NCBI GenBank assembly: GCA_017883345.1
Contig: JADGNT010000325.1
Coordinates: 1-6,181, forward strand
DNA length: 6,181 nucleotides
Origin: Candidatus Solibacter sp.
Lineage (GTDB): Bacteria > Acidobacteriota > Terriglobia > Bryobacterales > Bryobacteraceae
Direction of reading: 5' to 3'
Shown: one piece after another, positions 1 to 5,526 of the stretch
How the letters are laid out: each line of letters begins with the position of its first letter
Numbering within the stretch: the stretch's first letter is position 1
Translations under genes and position numbers: made by a program
Notes under the pieces: generated by a model
Databases searched by the model: none
What the model saw: the letters and a program-made list of their open reading frames with translations, nothing else
Told to the model about the DNA's origin: nothing

Positions 1-732
1 TCAATTCATGTACCAGCCGCCATTGATGTGCAGCGTCTGGCCGGTGATGTAGCCGTTGCGTGCCAGCATGAGGGCGGCATCGGCCACCTCGTCGCCCGCG
101 CCGAAACGGCCGATGGGGATGCGGTCGGGCGTCGCGGTCGGGTTGGCCGTGACCATCTCGGTTTCGATTAACGCCGGTGAAATCGCATTCACCGTGATGC
201 CTTCCCTGGCGAGGCGCGACGCGTAGAAGTGCGTCAGGCCGAGCATGCCTGCCTTGGATGCGGCGTAGTGCGCGCCCACTACGCCGCCGACGTGCGCGGC
301 CACCGAGGAGAGGTTGATGATGCGCCCCCAGCGGCGCGCGCGCATGCCGGGCAGGACGGCCTGGGTCACCAGGAAGCACGACTTCAGGTTGACCGCGATC
401 AGCTCGTCCCAATCCTGCTCGGTGATCTCTTCGATGCTCTGCACGCGGGCGATGCCGGCGTTGTTCACCAGGATATCGATGTGGCCGAGTTCCATGCGGA
501 CGGCATCCACCAGTCGATCGACGCCGCTGCGCAGCGAGACGTCGGCCTGGATGGCGGCACAGCGGCGCCCGTAGCCTGCGATCTCGGATTCGGCGTCCTT
601 CGCGTCGGCGGCGCGAGTCCTGTAATTGATCGCCAGGTCGGCGCCTGCCCGGGCAAGTGCCACCGCGATGGCGCGGCCGATGCCGCGGCTGGAACCGGTG
701 ACCAGGGCGACTTTGCCTTGCAGATTGTCCAT
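1..732 (-). CDS. SDR-family oxidoreductase, FabG-like (3-oxoacyl-ACP reductase type)
   Basis: Complete 243-residue protein of the classical short-chain dehydrogenase/reductase family, a cytoplasmic NAD(P)H-dependent enzyme that interconverts a ketone and an alcohol. Seen in the sequence: the cofactor loop TGSSRGIG at residues 12-19; Asp64-Val65, which normally contacts adenine; NNAG at 90-93; Asn115; and the catalytic Ser143, Tyr156 and Lys160 in YAASK. The C-terminus ITGQTLHINGG is typical of FabG-like reductases. Arg38 after the second strand would suit NADPH, which is inference. The length is normal for the family. The start is the only sensible Met, five residues before the first beta strand. 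A GGAGGG lies directly against the ATG, closer than usual for a ribosome-binding site. No fatty-acid genes are adjacent, so it may be a paralogue acting on another substrate, and fabG is not assigned as the symbol. The stop codon is the first three bases of the window, so downstream partners and terminator are not visible. Confidence 0.93.
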   Translation of the reverse strand: MDNLQGKVALVTGSSRGIGRAIAVALARAGADLAINYRTRAADAKDAESEIAGYGRRCAAIQADVSLRSGVDRLVDAVRMELGHIDILVNNAGIARVQSIEEITEQDWDELIAVNLKSCFLVTQAVLPGMRARRWGRIINLSSVAAHVGGVVGAHYAASKAGMLGLTHFYASRLAREGITVNAISPALIETEMVTANPTATPDRIPIGRFGAGDEVADAALMLARNGYITGQTLHINGGWYMN

Positions 733-883
733 CCCTCCAGGGTAGCGCCAGCAGAACCACTTCAGCGATTTTGATTGGGGCGACCGTGAGCGACCTGGCC
801 GCTCGTTTCGGGGCGGGCCTTCTTGTAGGCTTCAAAAAGCTGCATGAGATCGGAGAACAGGACGGTGGACAGGCGGCGATACC

Positions 884-1141
884 CAGAGCGATCTTCTTCT
901 CTTGGACTCGCTTACACTGGCTCAGCAAGGGATCGAACCGCCCTTGCACCAACTGCTCCACGCTGTGGGCCAGTGTCCCCCGGGATTGCAGTCGCTGGTG
1001 GATCATCATCCAGATCACCAAGCGTGCCGAATAGATCCCGTCATGCACGATCACGCCCATCTGCCGCTGCAGCAAACGAAACAGCTCAGCGGGCCCCAAC
1101 TGCAGATACAAATCAAAAATCGCAGACGAATCCACACTCAA
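884..1141 (-). pseudogene. Truncated IS4-family transposase, N-terminal fragment
   Basis: Eighty-six codons, read on the minus strand from a TTG at 1139-1141, resemble the N-terminal region of a group of IS4-family transposases. Characteristic segments are VIWMMIHQRL, GTLAHSVEQLVQG, RFDPLLSQCKRV and EKKIAL. In relatives I recall, the last segment continues into a serine/glycine-rich stretch and then the DDE catalytic domain. Here the similarity stops abruptly at about 884 and the following residues are unrelated, so all catalytic residues are gone. No in-frame ATG is available at the N-terminus: a TAG lies four codons before the TTG. The reading frame stays open past 884 and into the SDR gene, but only as an out-of-frame shadow. 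The relic points to a past insertion between the SDR gene and mgtA followed by deletion. The family assignment rests on recalled motifs, not on a search. Confidence 0.6.
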
Positions 1142-1183
1142 ACCATAACCCTAATTGAATGTTTTGGTTAGGTTTAGAGTTCG

Positions 1184-1221
1184 AAAAACTAAGTGGCATT
1201 GGGCACGAGTGCCTGCGCCAC
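1184..1221 (-). terminator. Intrinsic terminator of mgtA
   Basis: Read on the minus strand, two bases after the mgtA stop codon, the sequence forms a two-part stem. The outer arms GTGGC (1221-1217) and GCCAC (1197-1193) enclose inner arms GGCAC (1213-1209) and GTGCC (1206-1202), with a small internal loop. The descending arm is followed at once by TTAGTTTTT (1192-1184), the U-tract expected of a Rho-independent terminator. The position, stem and T-run all fit termination of the mgtA transcript. Part of this sequence might instead be the end of the old insertion sequence, which could serve both purposes. Confidence 0.66.
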
Positions 1222-1222
1222 C

Positions 1223-3772
1223 TCAAAGCAACGCATGCCGGCGATAGAACCATGTCTTGACCACTTGCACTAGAAACAGGTATGTCAAGGCAAGCAGCGC
1301 AATCGCGCCCAGCAACGACAGCGGTAATGGGGTGAACCCAAGCAGGGCGCCGAGCGGCGTGTACGGCAGCGCGGCGCCGGCAACGGAGACGGCCACAACC
1401 CCGATCAGCAACCGGCCGCTGGGACGGCTCTGGAACGGGTTGCCCGCCGTCCGGATCACAAATACCACCAGCGTCTGCGTGGCGAGGGATTCCACAAACC
1501 ATCCGGTGCGGAACAGCGGCGCGTTGGTGGAAGCGTGGAACAGCCAGAGGAGCACCCCGAATGTGAGGAAATCGTAGAGCGAGCTGATGGGGCCGATGAT
1601 CGTCATGAACTGGCGAATGAACCCAATCTGCCAGCGCTTGGGATTGTGCAGCAGGGCCGGATCGACATTATCGCCGGGGACGGCGACCTGCGAGGTGTCG
1701 TAAAGAAAGTTATTCAGCAGGATTTGAGTCGGCAACATGGGCAGGAATGGCAGAAAGAGCGATGCGGCGGCCATGCTGAACATATTGCCGAAGTTGGAAC
1801 TGGTGCTCATGATGATGTACTTCATGATGTTGGCGTAGCACCGCCGTCCCTCGATTACCCCCTCGTTCAAGACCGCAAGGTCCTTCTCCAGCAGGATGAT
1901 TTTCGCGGCATCCTTCGCCACATCCACGCCATTCATCACGGAAATGCCGACGTCCGCGGTGTGCAGCGACGGGGCATCGTTGATGCCGTCACCGATGTAC
2001 CCGACGACGTGCCCGCGTGCCTTCAGGCCGAGGATCACGCGGTTCTTCTGTTCCGGAGACACACGGGCGAAGATGGCGCCGTGCTCCGCCTGGTAAGCCA
2101 GGGCGGCATCGTCCATGGTGTCCACCTGGCTGCCGGTGACCATGAGGTCGCTGGGCAGCCCGACATCGTGGGCTACCTTCTGCGTCACATACTGGTTGTC
2201 GCCGGTCATAATGACCACGGAAACACCGTTCTTTTTCAGCGCGTCGAGAACCGCAAGAATCCCCTCCTTGGGCGGGTCGAGGAAAGCCGCGAACCCGGCC
2301 AGCGTCATCTCCTTCTCGTCGGCGAGCGCATAAGCAGCCTGCTGCTCTACCTTCCGGAGTGCGACTCCAAGGACGCGGAATCCGTCGGCGCTCAGCTTCT
2401 GGAAGGTCTCCGCCGCCAGGGCGCGCCGGCTTTCGTCGAACGGTTGGGAAGCTCCGTCAACCATGACACTCCCGCAGATGGCAAAAACGTTTTCTGCCTC
2501 GCCCTTGGTAATGAGCAGGTGCTCACCGCCGCGACGCACCACCACGGAGAGGCGCTTGCGGTTGAAGTCGAAGGGAATCTCGTCCACCTTCTCATACTCC
2601 GCGATGGCAGGGTGCTCGTGCTTCAAGATGGCGTCGTCCAGCGGGCTTTTGATGCCGGCTTGAAAGTGACTGTTCAGGAAGACGAACCGGAGCACGTCTT
2701 CGTTGTCCTGACCGTGAACGTCCACGTGCCGGTCCAGCACGATCTCGCCTTCGGTCAGGGTGCCGGTTTTGTCGCTGCAAAGAATCTCCACGCTGCCGAA
2801 GTCCTCGATCGCCGAAAGTTGCTTGACCAGAACCTTTTTCCTGGCCATCCGGCGCGCGCCCTGCGCCAACGTGATGGTGATGATCATCGGCATCATCTCC
2901 GGCGTCATCCCGACGGCCAGCGCGACCGAGAACAAGAACGATTCCAGCAGCGGACGGTGTAAGACGATGTTCACCAGCAGGACGAAGAGCACTAGCAGCA
3001 TGATCACGCGCGTGATCATCAGCCCGAAGTGGCGTATGCCACGACCGAATTCGGTCTCCGGCGGGCGCATGGCCAGCCGTTGGGCAATCGCGCCGAAGGC
3101 GGTGTCTTTGCCGGTGCGAACGATGACCGCGGTGCCGATTCCCGTCTGCACAGCCGTCCCCAGGAACACGCTGTTGCTGGCGTCGGCCATGCTGTGCTGC
3201 CCCGCTGAAAGATCGGCCGCCGCCTTGTCGACGGGCAGAGACTCCCCCGTGAGCGCGCTCTCGCGCACGTGCAGGTCCTTGGCGTCCAACAATCGCGCAT
3301 CGGCCGGCGCCAGGTCCCCCGCATTGAGGCGGACGACATCCCCGGGGACCAACTCCGCGACCGGCAACTCCAGTTCTTTTCCATCGCGCAAAACCGCGGC
3401 AGTGGTGGCAACCTGCTTGCGAATATCCTCCACCGCATGCCGCGCCTGAAACTCCACGTAGAAGTTGACGATCACGCTGAGCAGGACGATGGCGATGATG
3501 ATCGAGCCGCCGACCGGATCGCCCAGCACAATCGAGATGGTGCTTGCCGCCAGGAGAATCAGGACAAGGGGATTGGCAAAAAAACGCAGAAAACCGAGCA
3601 GCGCGGCGAAACGAGACTCGCCGACCAGGCTGTTCGGGCCATGGAGACGGAGTCGTTGTTTCGCCTCGGCGGAAGTCAGTCCGGCTGGAGTGGCTTCGAG
3701 CAGGGCGAGCAGGTCCCGCAGGGGCATGTCCCAGAAGCGGTCCAACGTCTGGTTCTTGTCTGGTGTGCTCAT
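1223..3772 (-). CDS. mgtA: Magnesium-translocating P-type ATPase (MgtA/MgtB type, P3B)
   Basis: Integral inner-membrane pump that uses ATP to import Mg2+. The 849-residue protein has all P-type ATPase landmarks in order: a first helix pair at about 57-107; the actuator motif TGES at 175-178; helices at about 253-305 carrying PEMMP at 291-295, where P3B pumps place their ion-site proline motif; the phosphorylated Asp334 in DKTGTLT; an N-domain with FDFNRKRL (401-408) and KGEAE (423-427); TGDN at 523-526; GDGIND at 594-599; and a C-terminal membrane block. The segment YDTSQVAVPGDNVD (691-704) is the family signature that distinguishes MgtA/MgtB from calcium and proton pumps. It is about 50 residues shorter than E. 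coli MgtA (about 898 aa), mostly at the N-terminus. The frame is open upstream to an ATG at 3910, but those 46 residues look like translated intergenic DNA. The ATG at 3770-3772 has a G-rich ribosome-binding site and begins a typical N-terminus. The gene stands alone with its own terminator. No MgtC or MgtR partner is visible. Confidence 0.94.
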   Translation of the reverse strand: MSTPDKNQTLDRFWDMPLRDLLALLEATPAGLTSAEAKQRLRLHGPNSLVGESRFAALLGFLRFFANPLVLILLAASTISIVLGDPVGGSIIIAIVLLSVIVNFYVEFQARHAVEDIRKQVATTAAVLRDGKELELPVAELVPGDVVRLNAGDLAPADARLLDAKDLHVRESALTGESLPVDKAAADLSAGQHSMADASNSVFLGTAVQTGIGTAVIVRTGKDTAFGAIAQRLAMRPPETEFGRGIRHFGLMITRVIMLLVLFVLLVNIVLHRPLLESFLFSVALAVGMTPEMMPMIITITLAQGARRMARKKVLVKQLSAIEDFGSVEILCSDKTGTLTEGEIVLDRHVDVHGQDNEDVLRFVFLNSHFQAGIKSPLDDAILKHEHPAIAEYEKVDEIPFDFNRKRLSVVVRRGGEHLLITKGEAENVFAICGSVMVDGASQPFDESRRALAAETFQKLSADGFRVLGVALRKVEQQAAYALADEKEMTLAGFAAFLDPPKEGILAVLDALKKNGVSVVIMTGDNQYVTQKVAHDVGLPSDLMVTGSQVDTMDDAALAYQAEHGAIFARVSPEQKNRVILGLKARGHVVGYIGDGINDAPSLHTADVGISVMNGVDVAKDAAKIILLEKDLAVLNEGVIEGRRCYANIMKYIIMSTSSNFGNMFSMAAASLFLPFLPMLPTQILLNNFLYDTSQVAVPGDNVDPALLHNPKRWQIGFIRQFMTIIGPISSLYDFLTFGVLLWLFHASTNAPLFRTGWFVESLATQTLVVFVIRTAGNPFQSRPSGRLLIGVVAVSVAGAALPYTPLGALLGFTPLPLSLLGAIALLALTYLFLVQVVKTWFYRRHALL

Positions 3773-3779
3773 GCGCGGT

Positions 3780-3789
3780 CCCCCCCCTT
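3780..3789 (-). promoter_or_regulatory. Ribosome-binding site that sets the mgtA start
   Basis: On the minus strand the sequence is AAGGGGGGGG, followed by seven bases and then the ATG at 3772-3770. This purine-rich block at standard distance favours the 849-residue start over the ATG at 3910, for which no comparable site was checked in detail. The run of eight G residues is also slippage-prone, so its exact length deserves care in the assembly. Confidence 0.5.
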
Positions 3790-3863
3790 GAATTTTACAT
3801 GGTGCGTTGGCGGCAGCACTCGGCCCATCGCACCGGCAATTCAGCAACGAGATCCGCGAATCA

Positions 3864-3889
3864 TCTCCCGGACCGCAATTGGCGGGAGA
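3864..3889 (-). promoter_or_regulatory. Inverted repeat in the mgtA leader
   Basis: The arms TCTCCCG (3864-3870) and CGGGAGA (3883-3889) are perfect complements separated by 12 bases. Inside the loop, CC (3873-3874) and GG (3881-3882) could extend the pairing around a CAATTG core. The dyad lies about 90 bases upstream of the mgtA start and just downstream of the HicA relic on the same strand. No T-run follows on the minus strand, so it is not a standard terminator. It may be an operator or a leader hairpin. I do not see enough conserved sequence to call an M-box or other Mg2+ riboswitch. Confidence 0.35.
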
Positions 3890-3921
3890 GAAGGCCCGAA
3901 GATCCGGCAATTGTGCGCGGT

Positions 3922-4072
3922 TCAGCGTAGTTCCAACAATTGCTCGACGGTAACGCCCGCTTCGTTCAGGATCTGGCGCAGAGTTCCAGGACGGACTTGC
4001 TTGTGATCTGGCACGACGACGCGGGCATACGGGTTACCACGCCTAAAGGACGATGTGGCTCCCTCTCAGGCG
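3922..4072 (-). pseudogene. HicA-type toxin relic, frameshifted and N-terminally truncated
   Basis: HicA toxins are small dsRBD-like mRNA endonucleases with an active-site His in a GSH motif, normally paired with the antitoxin HicB. On the minus strand the last 37 codons read GNPYARVVVPDHK, then GTLRQILNEAGVTVEQLLEL, then Arg and a TGA at 3922-3924. This matches the second half of HicA: the VVVP strand, the conserved HxxxxxGTLRxIL helix and the closing helix. Just upstream, in the neighbouring frame, RLRGSHIVL (4072 to about 4046) supplies the catalytic GSH. The two pieces join into one continuous HicA sequence if one T is removed from the run opposite 4045-4047. No start codon is available in the 3'-part frame before a TGA, and residues upstream of the GSH region are not recognisable. 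No hicB is visible on either side. This is most likely a dead, orphaned toxin gene. Confidence 0.72.
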
Positions 4073-4095
4073 GTTAACGGTAAATGACTACCACC

Positions 4096-4114
4096 AGACC
4101 TGGCGAACCAGTCT
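4096..4114 (+). promoter_or_regulatory. Hairpin or operator-like dyad before the ATPase gene
   Basis: AGACCTGG (4096-4103) and CCAGTCT (4108-4114) are complementary apart from one extra C, and enclose the four-base loop CGAA. The dyad ends 14 bases before the ATG at 4129 and touches the possible -10 element TAAACT (4114-4119). It could be an operator for self-regulation of the ATPase operon or a small hairpin in its leader. No regulator gene is visible in the window. Confidence 0.35.
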
Positions 4115-4128
4115 AAACTATCCATAGT

Positions 4129-5526
4129 ATGCTTCCCACCGACTACGGCCCGGCGACGGACCTTAACCATCTTTACGGCACGCTGCGGCCCCAGCCGTTG
4201 ATTGACCTGGAAGAACTCAACATGTACTACCGGGGACAGGTCAACGAGGTGCGCGGCGAGGACACAGTCGCCCGCCTTTCGCTGAAGTTGCAGCAGGCAT
4301 ACCGGACTCTACCGTTTAAGGCGTTTCTCATGGGGCATCCCGGGGTCGGCAAGACGACGGAAGTTTCGAGGCTTCTGGAGCGTGTCAAAGACCAGCACGT
4401 TGGCGTTCGCTTGATTATAGCCACGGAGCTGAACCCCGCGAGCTTCAAAGTATTTGACGTTTTGCTCCTGATGTTAGTCCGCCTCGCTGAGGACGCCAAT
4501 CGAATGCAGGCACTCCCGCTCGAAGGAATTCTGTCCGAACATCTGGTCTCGGACATCAAGCAGTGGTTTGGCACGGAACAGGTCAAGAAGAGCCGCACCG
4601 AAACCACCGCGGTTGGAGTGGAGGCCGGAGCCGGGGTGAAGGGGGACTCTCTATGGGCAGGGCTCTTCGGACTCTTCGCTTCCGCGAAGGCAGAGATGAA
4701 GTATGCAGCGGACCGGACGACAGCGACCGTCGCGTATCGTCTTCAGAGACTGCCGGACCTGGTCGATCTCTGCAACCGGCTGATTGATGTGTGCAGCCAG
4801 ACGATGCTGAAAAAGACCGGGCAGGAATGGCTTCTCGTGGTGGAAGACCTGGACAAGACCGGGATCTCGCCGGAGCAGTTGCAGGAACTGTTCATTCAGT
4901 ACGGGACGGTGTTCCAAAACCTGCGGGTGAACATGATTTTCACCATTCCGGTTTGGCTGGCTTATTCTCCGGAGGCGAGCCGGCTCCCCTTTGAACGGCA
5001 CATGATTCACGACACGCCGGTTTATGACCGCAAGCACGGTTCCCATGAGAACGGCCGAGCAGCGGTTCAAGCAGTCCTGGAAGCACGGGTTTCACCCTCG
5101 CTCTTCGCCGAAGGGCAAATGACAAGACTGATTGTGGCTTCCGGCGGTAATCTCCGGGATTTGTTTGCATTGGTTTTGGATGCAGGAGAAGGGGCCCGCG
5201 CCAGAAATCCAACGGCCACCGAGATCGGGCCTGACGACGCGCAGGCAGCGATCAATAAGATGCGCCGCGAATACCGCATGAAATTGGGCCAGAGCCCCTA
5301 TGATGCCCACCCAATTCCATATGCGGAAAAGTCGGCAAGACTCCTGGCAGTTTATGGCGGTGTCCCCGATAGCGACATACCGGATCCGGTCTTGTACTCT
5401 CTCCTGCGCGGCCGTGCCATTCAGGAGTTCAACGGCGACGGGTGGTTTGGCGTTCATCCGCTGGTCGTCGACATCTTGAAAGAGCAAAAACACCTCGAGC
5501 CGCAGGATCCCGGCGGAACCGACTAA
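4129..5526 (+). CDS. P-loop ATPase of a predicted NTP-dependent conflict system
   Basis: A 465-residue protein with one AAA/STAND-like NTPase core. Walker A is GHPGVGKTT at 69-77. Walker B is LLVVEDLDK at 235-243, with acidic residues Glu239, Asp240 and Asp242. SGGNLRDLF at 338-346 carries Arg343 in the place where related ATPases have a sensor-2-like arginine. The N-terminal LRPQPLIDLEELNMYY resembles the leader of a family of uncharacterised bacterial ATPases annotated only as ATP-binding protein, in which a proline- and tyrosine-containing segment precedes a GHxGxGKST loop. Between the Walker motifs, residues about 160-200 form an Ala/Gly-rich hydrophobic stretch (SLWAGLFGLFASAKAEM). The C-terminal 390-450 ends in a winged-helix-like hydrophobic segment. 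The start at 4129 has no clear ribosome-binding site. An alternative ATG at 4222 has GGAAGAA six bases upstream, but it would remove the family-like leader. The stop abuts the next gene's ATG, so the two are almost certainly co-translated. The exact function is unknown and defence is inferred. Confidence 0.85.
   Translation: MLPTDYGPATDLNHLYGTLRPQPLIDLEELNMYYRGQVNEVRGEDTVARLSLKLQQAYRTLPFKAFLMGHPGVGKTTEVSRLLERVKDQHVGVRLIIATELNPASFKVFDVLLLMLVRLAEDANRMQALPLEGILSEHLVSDIKQWFGTEQVKKSRTETTAVGVEAGAGVKGDSLWAGLFGLFASAKAEMKYAADRTTATVAYRLQRLPDLVDLCNRLIDVCSQTMLKKTGQEWLLVVEDLDKTGISPEQLQELFIQYGTVFQNLRVNMIFTIPVWLAYSPEASRLPFERHMIHDTPVYDRKHGSHENGRAAVQAVLEARVSPSLFAEGQMTRLIVASGGNLRDLFALVLDAGEGARARNPTATEIGPDDAQAAINKMRREYRMKLGQSPYDAHPIPYAEKSARLLAVYGGVPDSDIPDPVLYSLLRGRAIQEFNGDGWFGVHPLVVDILKEQKHLEPQDPGGTD

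Larger units (their letters stand above)
733..1222. other. Intergenic stretch with transposon debris
   Basis: This gap of about 490 bases between the SDR gene and mgtA contains no intact gene. It holds the transposase relic at 884-1141 and the terminator at 1184-1221. The part nearest mgtA (about 1105-1195) is clearly richer in A+T than its surroundings, consistent with a different origin. The 150 bases beside the SDR gene (733-883) contain a short minus-strand open stretch ending in TGA at 762-764. Its translation includes the helix-like segment SDLMQLFEAYKKA, which I do not recognise. Confidence 0.6.
3773..4128. other. Divergent intergenic region between mgtA and the ATPase gene
   Basis: About 356 bases separating the minus-strand mgtA from the plus-strand ATPase operon. 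It must hold promoters in both directions, but I could not identify a convincing -35/-10 pair for either. TAAACT at 4114-4119 is a possible -10 element for the plus strand, with no good -35 partner. The region contains the HicA relic (3922-4072) and two dyads (3864-3889 and 4096-4114). A nine-base word, CCGGCAATT, occurs at 3833-3841 and 3904-3912. Confidence 0.55.

Noticed and set aside
229..774. Plus-strand open frame opposite the SDR gene
   Set aside because: Antisense shadow of a gene with a complete catalytic motif set; the composition is dominated by Ala, Asp, His and Gly with no domain.
762..883. Short minus-strand frame ending at 762 with the segment SDLMQLFEAYKKA
   Set aside because: It has a helix-like composition but no clear start codon in a good context and no family I recognise. 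It could be the tail of a deleted gene, which is not enough for a feature.
1150..1172. CCTAA / TTAGG inverted repeat in the A+T-rich gap
   Set aside because: The arms are only five bases with a 13-base spacer in A+T-rich DNA, easily due to chance; it is not clearly an insertion-sequence terminal repeat.
1535..2962. Plus-strand open frame of 475 codons
   Set aside because: It lies wholly antisense to mgtA, whose conserved motifs are certain. The translation is rich in His, Asp, Val and Gln as expected of an antisense shadow in GC-rich DNA, and has no recognisable domain.
3773..3910. 46-residue N-terminal extension of MgtA from the ATG at 3910
   Set aside because: The residues look like translated intergenic DNA, while the internal ATG at 3772 has a better ribosome-binding site and a typical family N-terminus.
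3833..3912. Repeated word CCGGCAATT at 3833 and 3904
   Set aside because: Two copies of nine bases 71 apart, without further similarity around them, do not make an array or a regulator site set.
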